Both the position numbers and the translations under genes were made by a program. A stretch of DNA of 64,000 bases from Alkalimonas mucilaginosa (GTDB taxonomy: Bacteria; Pseudomonadota; Gammaproteobacteria; Enterobacterales; Alteromonadaceae), in contig NZ_JAUGZK010000016.1 in NCBI RefSeq assembly GCF_036327005.1, positions 1-64,000 on the forward strand, read 5' to 3'. Below, one piece after another: positions 17,435 to 26,384 of the stretch (positions are counted from its first letter, which is position 1; each line of letters begins with the position of its first letter). The notes below the pieces were generated by a model, which saw only the letters and a list, made by a program, of their open reading frames with translations, had not been told where the DNA came from and searched no databases.

Positions 17435-18022
17435 GCTGCGCCAGTACCAGGCCGGAAACAACAGCATAGCTGCCACAACACCGGCCAGGTGGGCATCGAC
17501 GGCGACCTGGGCTGCAATCAAATCGGCCAGTTGGCTATCTGCACCCTGCAACTGTTCATGCCCAACTTTTGCCAATACCAACAGCAGCAGGAGCCAGCCG
17601 GTGCGATCTTTACGCCGGATATCGGCCAGAGCACCCAGCACCACCATGGCATGCAAAGCACCGGACAGGCCTACCATGCGATCAAGCTCTGGCATGGTGA
17701 GCAACAGCAGCAAATTGGTAAGAACCCCGGCCAGCAAGAGCCACAGCAAATAACGATTGCTGTTAAAGTGCTGGCCGTGCAATAGCCATAGCAAGCTGAG
17801 CCCGGCCAGGTTAAGCAGTAAGTGCCAGTGATTGGTGTGCAACAGATTGGCTGTGAGTAGGCGCCACCACTCGCCATGCCGCAGTGCTGCCGGTTGATAG
17901 TTGAACCGGTCCACCCAGTGATCTGGCAGCCATAGCAGCAGCACCAGGCTTAGCAGGAAGCTAGCTGCGGTCAGCAAGGACAGCCGGGAAGGGCGTCGGT
18001 GTAATAAGGAAATATTTTGCAT
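17414..18022 (-). CDS. rrtA: Rhombosortase (rhomboid-type GlyGly-CTERM protease)
   Basis: A 202-residue polytopic membrane protein of the rhombosortase branch of the rhomboids. The catalytic Ser is S120 in GLSGALHA and the His is H178 in VAVDAHLAG, both in the arrangement of RrtA proteins. The N-terminal HWHLLLNLAG segment supplies the rhomboid His-rich face. RrtA processes proteins carrying a C-terminal GlyGly-CTERM tail on their way to the surface. No such substrate is visible in this window. Confidence 0.85.
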   Translation of the reverse strand: MQNISLLHRRPSRLSLLTAASFLLSLVLLLWLPDHWVDRFNYQPAALRHGEWWRLLTANLLHTNHWHLLLNLAGLSLLWLLHGQHFNSNRYLLWLLLAGVLTNLLLLLTMPELDRMVGLSGALHAMVVLGALADIRRKDRTGWLLLLLVLAKVGHEQLQGADSQLADLIAAQVAVDAHLAGVVAAMLLFPAWYWRSKKKSTA

Positions 18023-18131
18023 CCGGCTAGTCTAGCCAGAGTCTTTTGTTCTGTCATGAAGAATCTGGATTGATCTTTAGGTCGCTTCTGGGTAGGGTTA
18101 AGTTCGGTACAGCTTGCAGTAGTAGGTTCTT

Positions 18132-19871
18132 ATGAAGTTTCTTATTCCATCACTTTATCTTTTGTGCAGTTCACAGCTGGTACTGGCGTCTGTGCCGGTA
18201 CAGGCTGATCGTGAGCCTGAAGCAGCAACGGGTTACTATCAGCAACAACTGGTGCAGGCTGAGCGTTTTATGGTGTCAGCAGCTCACCCTCTGGCTACCC
18301 AGGCCGGAATTCGGGTATTGCAACAAGGCGGCAGTGCCATCGATGCAGCGATAGCTGTGCAACTGGTGCTGGGCTTGGTGGAAGCCCAAAGCTCCGGCAT
18401 AGGTGGCGGAGCTTTTATTTTGCATTGGGATCAGACAAAGCAGCAGATGACCACCTTTGATGGCCGTGAAACTGCACCCAAAGCCGCCACCGAGCAGTTG
18501 TTTATGCAAGGCGATAACGCCATGCCCTGGCGAGAGGCCTATGTGGGAGGCAAGTCTGTTGGCGTGCCCGGTTTATTTGCGGCCATGCACCAGGCACATC
18601 AGCGCTATGGCACTTTAGCCTGGGAGCAGCTGTTTGAGGATGCCATTCAACTGGCAAGTGACGGCTTTCCGGTGTCTGATCGGATGGCCCGGCAATTGGC
18701 AGTCGGTTGGAATCAGGGCATTCAGCATAGCCCTGCAGCCAGCGCGTATTTTTATCCGGATGGAAAGCCGCTGCAAGCTGGCACTGTGATTACCAATCAG
18801 GCTTATGCCGATATTTTACGGCAGGTGGCGGAGCATGGGCCTAACGCCTTTTATCAGGGCGGGAATGCAGCTGCCATCGCCGAGACGGTGCAGCAAGCAC
18901 CTGTCAATGCAGGAACTTTGGCTGTCACCGATTTAGCGGCCTATCAGGCGGTCGAGCGTGATCCTGTTTGTGGCTCGTATCGCAGTTACACCATCTGTGG
19001 CATGCCGCCGCCAAGCTCGGGTGGCATCGCTGTGGTACAAATTCTTGGTTTATTGGAACGTTTTGAGTTAGGCCAGTTGGCTCCGGATAGCATTGAGGCC
19101 ATCCATTTGTTTGCTCTGGCATCGCAGCTTGCTTTCGTGGATCGTGATCACTATGTGGCTGATACCGATTTTATCGAGGTACCGACCCAGCAGTTGATAG
19201 AGCCGAGCTACCTGGCTGCGAGAAGTGCGCTGATTCAGCCCGATAAAGCCTTGTCTGAAGTAAGGCCGGGGCAGCCCGTTGCAAATTTGGCGCGGAGTAG
19301 CAGTTTAAGTCCGGAGCTTAGCAATACGACTCACTTTTCCATCGTCGATGCCAATGGCAATGCCGTTAGCATGACCTCCAGCATTGAAAATGTATTTGGT
19401 TCCGGCTTGATGGTGAATGGCTACTTGTTGAATAATCAACTGACCGATTTTTCACTGGCACCAGAGCTGGACGGTGAGCTGGTGGCGAATCGGGTTCAGG
19501 GCGGCAAACGACCCCGTTCATCCATGTCCCCCGTGATGGTGTTTGATGGTGATGGCAGTTTGCGTATTGTGCTTGGCTCACCGGGTGGTAGCCGCATTAT
19601 CAACTATGTTGCCCAGACTTTGGTTGCACTGATTGACTGGCAACTGGATATTCAGTCGGCCATTAATTTACCCCGGGTAACGCACCGTAATGATTTTCTG
19701 GCTTTGGAAAAAGGCACTGCTATCGCACAGCATCAATCGGCGCTGGAGCAAATGGGGCATCAAGTGCGGATCATCGACTTAAACAGTGGCTTGCATGGCA
19801 TCGTGCTGTTGGATGCTGGCTTGCAAGGTGGAGCCGATCCGCGCCGTGAAGGACAGGTACTTGGACATTAA
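18132..19871 (+). CDS. ggt: Gamma-glutamyltranspeptidase
   Basis: Periplasmic enzyme (579 aa) that removes the gamma-glutamyl group of glutathione and related peptides. It has a signal peptide (about residues 1-19), an N-terminal large subunit with AAHPLAT and SSGIGGGAF, and the autoprocessing site NTTHFSIVD, where a Thr becomes the N-terminal nucleophile of the small subunit. MTSSIENVFGSG and GSPGGSRIINY complete the active site. The gene is followed after 16 bases by an enoyl-CoA isomerase-like gene, so the two are probably cotranscribed. Confidence 0.95.
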   Translation: MKFLIPSLYLLCSSQLVLASVPVQADREPEAATGYYQQQLVQAERFMVSAAHPLATQAGIRVLQQGGSAIDAAIAVQLVLGLVEAQSSGIGGGAFILHWDQTKQQMTTFDGRETAPKAATEQLFMQGDNAMPWREAYVGGKSVGVPGLFAAMHQAHQRYGTLAWEQLFEDAIQLASDGFPVSDRMARQLAVGWNQGIQHSPAASAYFYPDGKPLQAGTVITNQAYADILRQVAEHGPNAFYQGGNAAAIAETVQQAPVNAGTLAVTDLAAYQAVERDPVCGSYRSYTICGMPPPSSGGIAVVQILGLLERFELGQLAPDSIEAIHLFALASQLAFVDRDHYVADTDFIEVPTQQLIEPSYLAARSALIQPDKALSEVRPGQPVANLARSSSLSPELSNTTHFSIVDANGNAVSMTSSIENVFGSGLMVNGYLLNNQLTDFSLAPELDGELVANRVQGGKRPRSSMSPVMVFDGDGSLRIVLGSPGGSRIINYVAQTLVALIDWQLDIQSAINLPRVTHRNDFLALEKGTAIAQHQSALEQMGHQVRIIDLNSGLHGIVLLDAGLQGGADPRREGQVLGH

Positions 19872-19887
19872 AGAAAAGGAACGACGA

Positions 19888-20631
19888 ATGGCAGGCGTGG
19901 AACAACAACTGCAAGATGGCGTACTTTGCCTCACATTGCAGCGCCCGGATAAAAAGAATGCACTGAACCTGCTGATGTATCAGCAACTGGCCGATGCGCT
20001 CAAGCAGGCTGCGGTTGATGAACAAGTCAAGGTAGTGTTGTTGCAAGGCCAGGACGATTGCTTTACAGCTGGCAATGATTTGCAAGACTTTATGGGTGGC
20101 GGTGACTTGAACCAGCAACATCCGACGGTTCGGTTTTTGTATCAACTGGCTGAATTTCCGAAGCCGGTTGTGGCAGCGGTGGCAGGTTTGGCCATTGGGA
20201 TTGGTACCACAGCTTTACTGCACTGTGAACTGGTGTATGCAACTGCAGATACCCGCTTTCAGTTGCCCTTTACCAAGCTTGGGCTTTGTCCGGAAGCCGC
20301 ATCCAGTTTGTTATTGCCACAATTGATAGGCTACCACCGGGCTTGTGAATACCTGTTGTTGGCCGAACCCTTTGATGGCATTGCTGCCGAGCGGATGGGA
20401 CTGGTCAATCGCTTGCTGCCGGCCAGTGAGTTGCTGGCTTTTGCGTTAGCAAAAGCGCACCAGTTGGCTGCCATGCCAACTCAGGCAATCCAAAGCAGCA
20501 AACGTTTGCTCAAAGCCAATCAGCAAGAAGCACTGCATTATACCTTGCGGGAAGAGCTCAATGAGTTCCAGCAACTGCTGCAAAGTGATGCCTGCCAGCA
20601 AGCGGTGCAGCAGTTTTTCCGGAAAAAGTAA
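19888..20631 (+). CDS. Enoyl-CoA hydratase/isomerase family protein
   Basis: Crotonase-fold protein of 247 residues. The oxyanion-hole segments are FTAGNDLQDF and AGLAIGIGTTALLHCEL. The sequence KLGLCPEAASSLLLP places a Glu where delta3,delta2-enoyl-CoA isomerases (ECI/PECI type) have theirs, while the other hydratase Glu position is not obvious. An isomerase is therefore likelier than a hydratase. The start at 19888 has AAAGGA upstream; a longer reading would run back into ggt. Confidence 0.85.
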   Translation: MAGVEQQLQDGVLCLTLQRPDKKNALNLLMYQQLADALKQAAVDEQVKVVLLQGQDDCFTAGNDLQDFMGGGDLNQQHPTVRFLYQLAEFPKPVVAAVAGLAIGIGTTALLHCELVYATADTRFQLPFTKLGLCPEAASSLLLPQLIGYHRACEYLLLAEPFDGIAAERMGLVNRLLPASELLAFALAKAHQLAAMPTQAIQSSKRLLKANQQEALHYTLREELNEFQQLLQSDACQQAVQQFFRKK

Positions 20632-20637
20632 TGGTGA

Positions 20638-20662
20638 AGGCCGCAGCTGTTAGCTGTGGCCT
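20638..20662. terminator. Hairpin between convergent genes
   Basis: An 11-bp stem, AGGCCGCAGCT against AGCTGTGGCCT (one G-T pair) with a 3-base loop, lies just after the isomerase-like gene and overlaps the lipoprotein stop. There is no T run on either strand, so terminator function is only possible. Confidence 0.4.
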
Positions 20663-21099
20663 CTGCTGAAAGGATCATTTTTAATTTCGGCTACCAGCCA
20701 ACGGCCCCGTACCCGTACCATCCGGACTACCCGCATTTCATTGACAATACGACCATCAAAAGGGCCGCTGAACACCAGCATCACATCGGTTTCATTGCCG
20801 TATTGTTCGCGCAGGTTTTGTCCGGCCCGATTGACATTGATAGTGACTTCATCGTACGACATATTGATCAAAGTCCGGGCTACCTGCCGCGGTGTGGCGT
20901 AATGCGCCATTAATTCGGCCAGCTCAGGTGTGCTTAAGCTTTTTGCCAGCTCTAAATCATTTTTGTTGTAAATGGCGTCAAAGAACTCTGCAGCGGCATG
21001 CTCAGGTGCGTGAAAGGTGCCGGATAAAGCCTCATTTTGCTCAGAGCAAGCAGTGAAAAGCAGTAACAGCATGGATGCAAGTAATAAGCGTATTAGCAT
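20650..21099 (-). CDS. Putative lipoprotein
   Basis: A 149-residue exported protein. The N-terminus MLIRLLLASMLLLLFTAC ends in a lipobox, with Cys at residue 18. The rest resembles small NTF2/cystatin-like domains (AAEFFDAIYNKNDLELAKSL, then a beta sheet ending RGRWLVAEIKNDPF), the pattern of DUF4878-type lipoproteins. This resemblance is by eye. An upstream TTG would add twelve polar residues before the signal and is less likely. Confidence 0.7.
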   Translation of the reverse strand: MLIRLLLASMLLLLFTACSEQNEALSGTFHAPEHAAAEFFDAIYNKNDLELAKSLSTPELAELMAHYATPRQVARTLINMSYDEVTINVNRAGQNLREQYGNETDVMLVFSGPFDGRIVNEMRVVRMVRVRGRWLVAEIKNDPFSRGHS

Positions 21100-21196
21100 G
21101 GTTGGTAAGACTTTTAAATAGCATTCAGAACTCAAGTTTGGGCTTTGAAAGCCAATCTGTAAAGTAGCAACTTTATTTAAGGCGAAACACAGGCAG

Positions 21197-21222
21197 AAAA
21201 AAAGGCCGCCGAAGCGACCTTT
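21197..21222 (-). terminator. Terminator of cysK
   Basis: On the minus strand the stem AAAGGTCGC/GCGGCCTTT closes on a UUCG-type loop and runs into a T run, 16 bases after the cysK stop. It is a typical rho-independent terminator. Confidence 0.88.
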
Positions 21223-21237
21223 GCAATAAACCGCAGC

Positions 21238-22206
21238 TTAGGCTTGCAGCTCTTGTTCGGTAAAGACATCGGCAAACAGTGGGCTAGAGAGATAGCGCTC
21301 TGCTGAGCTTGGTAAAATAACCACAATGTTTTTATCGGCAAACTCTGGCAATTCGGCCAAGCGGTTTGCGGCAACCACTGCTGCGCCGGAAGAGATACCA
21401 GCTAAAATACCTTCCTCTTTCATTAAGCGGTGGGCCATAGCAATGGCGTCGTCGTTGCTGACCAGCTCAACCCGGTCGATCATCTCAAGATCCAGGTTGC
21501 CCGGGATAAAACCGGCACCGATGCCCTGAATTTTGTGTGGTCCTGGTTTTAGCTCTTCACCGGCGCGCTGCTGGGTGATAACTGGTGAGTCGGTTGGCTC
21601 TACCGCTACGCTAATCAGAGGATGTTTTTTCTCCAGTTTGATAAAGCGGCTTACCCCGGTAATGGTGCCACCGGTGCCGACACCCGCTACAAAGACATCA
21701 ATTTTGCCATCGGTGTCGTTCCAGATTTCCGGGCCTGTGGTCTCAAAGTGAATTTGCGGGTTGGCCGGGTTGTCGAACTGCTGCAGCAGTACGTACTTTT
21801 CCGGGTTGGAGGCCTGAATTTCTTTTGCTTTTTCAATAGCACCTTTCATGCCTTTAGGGCCTTCGGTCAGCACCAGATTAGCCCCCAGCGCTTTTAGCAA
21901 CTTGCGGCGCTCCAGGCTCATGGTCGCCGGCATGGTCAGGGTGAGTTTGTAACCTCGGCTGGCAGCAACGAATGCCAGCGCAATACCTGTATTACCAGAG
22001 GTCGGCTCGATCAACTCTTTGCCTTCACCCAGTAAGCCTTTTTGCTCGGCATCCCAAATCATAGCAGCACCAATCCGGCATTTGACGCTAAAGCTTGGAT
22101 TGCGCGCTTCAATTTTAGCGAACACTTTGCCGCCAGTGACACGATTCAGTTTGACCAGCGGGGTACGGCCGATCGACAACGAGTTGTCATCAAAAATATT
22201 TGCCAT
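21238..22206 (-). CDS. cysK: Cysteine synthase A
   Basis: O-acetylserine sulfhydrylase (322 aa), a pyridoxal-phosphate enzyme making cysteine from O-acetylserine and sulfide. The cofactor Lys is in PSFSVKCR, the substrate loop is EPTSGNTG, the phosphate loop is GVGTGGTITG and the C-terminal Ser lies in GISSGAA. FSVKCRIGAAMIWDAE and the length point to CysK and not CysM. Single gene with its own terminator. Confidence 0.95.
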   Translation of the reverse strand: MANIFDDNSLSIGRTPLVKLNRVTGGKVFAKIEARNPSFSVKCRIGAAMIWDAEQKGLLGEGKELIEPTSGNTGIALAFVAASRGYKLTLTMPATMSLERRKLLKALGANLVLTEGPKGMKGAIEKAKEIQASNPEKYVLLQQFDNPANPQIHFETTGPEIWNDTDGKIDVFVAGVGTGGTITGVSRFIKLEKKHPLISVAVEPTDSPVITQQRAGEELKPGPHKIQGIGAGFIPGNLDLEMIDRVELVSNDDAIAMAHRLMKEEGILAGISSGAAVVAANRLAELPEFADKNIVVILPSSAERYLSSPLFADVFTEQELQA

Positions 22207-22280
22207 TACGAAGACTCCAGTTTCCTAGCAGAATTTAACCTAAATTAACGCCTGGACGGCCAAAAGCAAAGAAGCGTTTT

Positions 22281-22295
22281 GCTATAAGTTATAGC
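22281..22295. promoter_or_regulatory. Palindrome upstream of cysK
   Basis: GCTATAA-G-TTATAGC, a perfect 15-base palindrome 75 bases upstream of the cysK start. It may be a regulator site or include a TATAAC-like -10 box. A CysB site is possible, but its consensus is too loose to claim. Confidence 0.35.
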
Positions 22296-22362
22296 TGTTT
22301 GGCCATAGCCTGAGTACTGAAATGCCCGCAAGTCAGGAGCATAGTGCGGGCTCTTGAGCACT

Positions 22363-24054
22363 TTAAGGATACAGGGCATTGAATAAATCACTCTCTGAGA
22401 GCTGTTGGCCAAAATACGAGGTATGCCGACTTTTTACCTGAGTTGGTTGTTTTACCGGATGGGGCTGACAGGGAGCTATGATTTGTTGTGCTGTTTCCGT
22501 CACTACCCAGTCATGGCGCCAGGATACCAGAAGCGCAGAGATCAAAGCATGCAAGGTGCGCGCACCAATCCGCCGTAGCAATCGTTGCTCACGGATCAAA
22601 CTGCTATCGAAGGTACCGGATACAGTGACCAGAGTAGTAGTGAGCGGTCCTTGCGCGCGTAGCGCCTGATTTTCTGTGTTCAGTTTGCTCATCATCTGCA
22701 GGCCCGGTAATTGTTGTAAGGCGCGCTCGGAATGCTGAGCCAGGGCGTTCAGCATGGTAAGAGGTGCACTGCCAAGGGTTAACAGGCGCATGGCACTGCA
22801 AAAGGTTGCCAAAGTGCGGGGGAGCGTTAGATAGCCAACCTCGTTTGCCGCTGCAACAGTAACGCCATGCTGAATATTCAGGTTGGGGCAGTGGACTGCC
22901 AGGTATTTCAGCAGCAAAGCCCCACGTGAAAAGCCCAGTGCGGTGACAGGCTGGCTGAAACAACGCTTGCCAAGGATGTCTTGCAATTGAGCGGCATTTT
23001 GTTCCAGCGTTGAGAACAAGGTATCGTGATCAAATGCCAGAATTTGCTCAAAGTCTGTTTGGGCAAGCAACTGCTCCAGAAACACCTGGTTGCTGCCCGC
23101 TACTGGTTTTTCAAACAGATTGCCATAAGTACCCCGGGTTGAGGAAAAGGTGCCATGCAGTAGCAGCAGTGTTTTGCGATCAAAATCAATATCTTCAGCG
23201 GTTACATCAGTAAAGTAATAGCCTTGCTGCTGGTTTTGCCAGAGTAGCAGATTGTGTTTTACCAACCCAACCCGGTCGGCTACCCGGCGCAGGATATCTG
23301 CAGAGGTGCTGTTTTGCCGTTTAAAAATAAGCACCTTGAGAACCAGCTTGGTTGCTGCGATGTCGTCATCAGTCTGAGTAGACAGACGGGGAGGGAGAGC
23401 ACCACCTTCCTCGCTGAGTACCAGCCCGGTTGCCGGATAAGCCGGTATACGGTAATGCAAACGGTCACGCTGGTGGCACTGATGCTGATCGTCGGTAGGC
23501 TCCGGGAGCAGATATTCAATGCTGGTATCGGTTGGGTCGGCCAACATGTCGCCTTTTTTCTTTTTCGACATCCGTTGGTAAAACACCAGAGCACCCTCGT
23601 CGGCTGCTACAAAAACGGTAAGCCGTAACATCGGAATTTCATCTGCGGTAAAGCCCTGGCCGCAGTCGGGAAGTGTGGCTTGTTCCAGACTCAGGTAACG
23701 CTCGATCACAGGCTCGCTGTCTGGCTGACCTGGTTGATTCAGGTACTGAGGCCGTCCTTCGCGGATGGCCTGAATTTCCTGTAAGGTGGATTCGCCAGAA
23801 TGGGCGACAGAGGATGCCACACTGCCGTGGGATGAGCATAAAAGGGTGCCTTTCAGCAGAAAGGGCTGATGGTCCCAACTGCCCAGCGTACCCCAAATTC
23901 CTTTCTTTCGGTTTCGCTTGGCAGACTGCCGTTGAATAAAGCGCAAATCCTTGCGGGTCAGGCGTTTTTTGCTGGTGTACTCGCCAAGTGGCAGGAAAGA
24001 CTCACCATCTTTATTGGATGTGAGCATGTTTCTGGGGGAAATACGCAGTCTCAT
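22363..24054 (-). CDS. Large alpha/beta-hydrolase-fold protein of unknown function
   Basis: A 563-residue cytoplasmic protein with no signal peptide. The C-terminal half is an alpha/beta-hydrolase: LLLLHGTFSSTRG (oxyanion strand), the nucleophile elbow GFSRGA, and a late RHDWVV segment that could hold the catalytic Asp/His. It resembles lipase-like domains of the DUF7379 type. The N-terminal half (about residues 1-270) matches nothing I know and has a basic patch (RKDLRFIQRQSAKRNRKKG). GGAG lies seven bases before the start. Lipase or esterase activity is an inference. It stands alone between cysK and the MoxR gene. Confidence 0.7.
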   Translation of the reverse strand: MRLRISPRNMLTSNKDGESFLPLGEYTSKKRLTRKDLRFIQRQSAKRNRKKGIWGTLGSWDHQPFLLKGTLLCSSHGSVASSVAHSGESTLQEIQAIREGRPQYLNQPGQPDSEPVIERYLSLEQATLPDCGQGFTADEIPMLRLTVFVAADEGALVFYQRMSKKKKGDMLADPTDTSIEYLLPEPTDDQHQCHQRDRLHYRIPAYPATGLVLSEEGGALPPRLSTQTDDDIAATKLVLKVLIFKRQNSTSADILRRVADRVGLVKHNLLLWQNQQQGYYFTDVTAEDIDFDRKTLLLLHGTFSSTRGTYGNLFEKPVAGSNQVFLEQLLAQTDFEQILAFDHDTLFSTLEQNAAQLQDILGKRCFSQPVTALGFSRGALLLKYLAVHCPNLNIQHGVTVAAANEVGYLTLPRTLATFCSAMRLLTLGSAPLTMLNALAQHSERALQQLPGLQMMSKLNTENQALRAQGPLTTTLVTVSGTFDSSLIREQRLLRRIGARTLHALISALLVSWRHDWVVTETAQQIIAPCQPHPVKQPTQVKSRHTSYFGQQLSESDLFNALYP

Positions 24055-24265
24055 CGTGCAGCTCCATTCTTAAGGAATACAACGGAGAATACGCAGAGGA
24101 CAGACAGCGAAACAGACAGACCTTGCCTTCCGTGACCAGGATACAACAGGCAGTATAGTTGAAGTTTCGTTAAAATGAAGCAACATTCATGGTTTTTTAT
24201 GGCTGGTGCTGGTATGACCTGCAGGCAAAAGGTAAAGTAGCAGCAGGTTGCAAAAAGGATCCATT

Positions 24266-25105
24266 ATGTCGTTTCAAAGTACCGAACACTATATCGTTTC
24301 CGATGAGTTGGCACTGGCGGTCAATGCAGCGGTTACACTGGAAAAGCCTCTGTTAATCAAAGGCGAGCCGGGTACCGGCAAAACCCGCCTGGCGGAAGAG
24401 CTGGCCGAGGCCCTGGGAGCTGAGCTTATCAGCTGGCCGATTAAATCCACCACCAAAGCCCAGCATGGTTTGTACGAGTACGATGCCGTCTCGCGGTTGC
24501 GTGATAGCCAGCTTGGCAGTGATAAGGTGCAGGACATCAGCAACTACATTCGACCCGGTAAGCTGTGGCAGGCCTTTACTGCAGAACAGCGACCGGTGTT
24601 GCTGATCGATGAAATCGACAAAGCCGATATCGAGTTTCCCAATGACTTGTTGTATGAGTTGGATCGGATGGCATTTTACGTGCACGAGACCGGTGAGGAA
24701 GTCGCCGCCAAACAACGACCCATCGTGATCATTACCTCGAATAACGAAAAAGAACTGCCGGATGCATTTCTGCGTCGCTGTTTTTTCCATTACATCCGCT
24801 TTCCGGATGCAGCGCTGCTGAGGGAGATCGTTGGGGTGCATTTCCCGAACATTCAACAGCAACTGCTGAGCACAGCGCTGGAAGTATTCTTTGAACTGCG
24901 TGAACTGCCTAACCTGAAAAAGAAGCCGTCCACCTCGGAGCTGTTGGACTGGTTAAAGTTGCTGCTGGCGGAAGATATCCCGGTCGAAGTACTGCAAGAC
25001 AAACAACAAAAAGGCGGTTTAATGCCGATGTTTGGCGCCTTGCTGAAAAATGAGCAGGATGTCGCCCTGGTAGAAAAACTGGCCTTTATGGCGCGTCGCC
25101 GCTGA
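24266..25105 (+). CDS. MoxR-family AAA+ ATPase
   Basis: A 279-residue AAA+ ATPase. Walker A is GEPGTGKTR, Walker B is LLIDEIDKAD, sensor 1 is IITSNNEKELPDAFLRRC and the lid domain follows. MoxR proteins act as chaperones that mature enzyme complexes, usually with a VWA-domain partner. That partner is the next gene, whose start overlaps this stop (TGATG). The start at 24266 follows AAGGA; an upstream TTG is less likely. Confidence 0.9.
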   Translation: MSFQSTEHYIVSDELALAVNAAVTLEKPLLIKGEPGTGKTRLAEELAEALGAELISWPIKSTTKAQHGLYEYDAVSRLRDSQLGSDKVQDISNYIRPGKLWQAFTAEQRPVLLIDEIDKADIEFPNDLLYELDRMAFYVHETGEEVAAKQRPIVIITSNNEKELPDAFLRRCFFHYIRFPDAALLREIVGVHFPNIQQQLLSTALEVFFELRELPNLKKKPSTSELLDWLKLLLAEDIPVEVLQDKQQKGGLMPMFGALLKNEQDVALVEKLAFMARRR

Positions 25106-26277
25106 TGCTGATCCAGTTTTTCCAAACGCTGCGCAAGCATGGCCTGAGCGTCAGCCTTACTGAGTTGCTGGATCTGCTGGCAGCACTGGATAAGCAGGTG
25201 GTGTTTGCCGATACCGAAGGCTTTTATTACCTGGCACGGCTGGTGCTGGTGAAGGATGAGCGCAACTACGACAAGTTCGACCGGGCTTTTGCCGAGTACT
25301 TCGAAGGTGTTGCTGCCGTCGATATTGCCAGCAAAATCCCTGACGACTGGCTAAAGCCGGATGTGATCCGCCAGTTGACTGAGGCTCAAAAAGAGGCGCT
25401 GAAAGGCCTTGGCAGTCTGGATGAGTTGCTCAAGCAATTTAAAGAGCGTTTAGCCGAGCAGCAAAAACGTCATGCCGGTGGTAACAAATGGATTGGTACC
25501 GGCGGCACCTCACCCTTTGGTGCCTATGGCTACAATCCGGAGGGGATCCGAATTGGTCAGGACCGCTCGGGTGCCAGACGGGCGGTTAAAGTCTGGGACA
25601 AGCGTGAGTTTCGTGATCTGGATGGTGATGCCGAGCTCAATAACCGCTCCATCAAGCTGGCGTTACGGCAACTGCGTCGTTTTGCCCGCAGTGGCGCCAG
25701 TCAGGAGCTGGATTTGCCGGAAACCATCCGTGCTACCTCGCAGCAGGGCGGTTGGCTGGATTTGCAGTGGCAGCCAGAGCGGCACAACGCCATCAAGGTG
25801 CTGTTGTTTTTTGACGTTGGCGGCTCGATGGATGATTATATTCAGGAATGCGAGCAGCTGTTTGCCGCGGCGCGAGCCGAGTTTAAGCAGTTGGAGTTTT
25901 TTTACTTTCACAACTGTGTGTACGAAGGGGTCTGGCAGCACAATCAGCGCCGGCGTGAGCAGCAGACCAGGGTGATGGATTTGATCCACACCTACGGCTC
26001 GGATTACAAGCTGATCTTTGTCGGTGATGCCACTATGGGCCCTTATGAAATTGCCTGGCCCGGCGGTAGTGTTGAGCATTACAACGAAGAGGCCGGCGAA
26101 GTCTGGTTAAGGCGCTTGCTGGCTCAGTACCCCAAAGCCGTCTGGCTGAACCCGCAACCTGAGGCCTGGTGGCCGCATTATCAGTCGATTGGCCAGATCC
26201 AGCACATCATGACAAAGCGCATGTATCCACTGACATTGGATGGTCTGCAGCAGGCGATGCGGGCTTTATTGAACTAA
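25105..26277 (+). CDS. VWA-domain protein, CoxE-like partner of MoxR
   Basis: A 390-residue protein with a C-terminal von Willebrand factor A domain. The metal-ion site is FFDVGGSMDD, with later acidic residues in VGDATMG. The N-terminal helical region and the KVWDKREFRDLDGD segment are typical of CoxE-like VWA proteins that pair with MoxR ATPases. It overlaps the ATPase gene by one base. The pair probably loads metal into, or remodels, a target complex; the target is not encoded nearby. Confidence 0.85.
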   Translation: MLIQFFQTLRKHGLSVSLTELLDLLAALDKQVVFADTEGFYYLARLVLVKDERNYDKFDRAFAEYFEGVAAVDIASKIPDDWLKPDVIRQLTEAQKEALKGLGSLDELLKQFKERLAEQQKRHAGGNKWIGTGGTSPFGAYGYNPEGIRIGQDRSGARRAVKVWDKREFRDLDGDAELNNRSIKLALRQLRRFARSGASQELDLPETIRATSQQGGWLDLQWQPERHNAIKVLLFFDVGGSMDDYIQECEQLFAAARAEFKQLEFFYFHNCVYEGVWQHNQRRREQQTRVMDLIHTYGSDYKLIFVGDATMGPYEIAWPGGSVEHYNEEAGEVWLRRLLAQYPKAVWLNPQPEAWWPHYQSIGQIQHIMTKRMYPLTLDGLQQAMRALLN

Positions 26278-26300
26278 AGTCAGAAAAAGGTCACATTTGC

Positions 26301-26357
26301 GCTGTCAGCTTTTGCTGACAGCGGTATAATCAGTTGATAAAGACCAGATCTGACAGC
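26301..26357 (+). promoter_or_regulatory. Promoter region with repeated TGACAGC sites
   Basis: A perfect inverted repeat, GCTGTCAGC (26301-26309) and GCTGACAGC (26314-26322), lies directly before a consensus TATAAT (26325-26330). The half-site TGACAGC recurs at 26351-26357. The condensing-enzyme gene starts at 26385. No T run follows, so this looks like promoter plus operator, not a terminator. Confidence 0.5.
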
Positions 26358-26384
26358 ACAGATCGAATACGACAAGGTTAGGCT

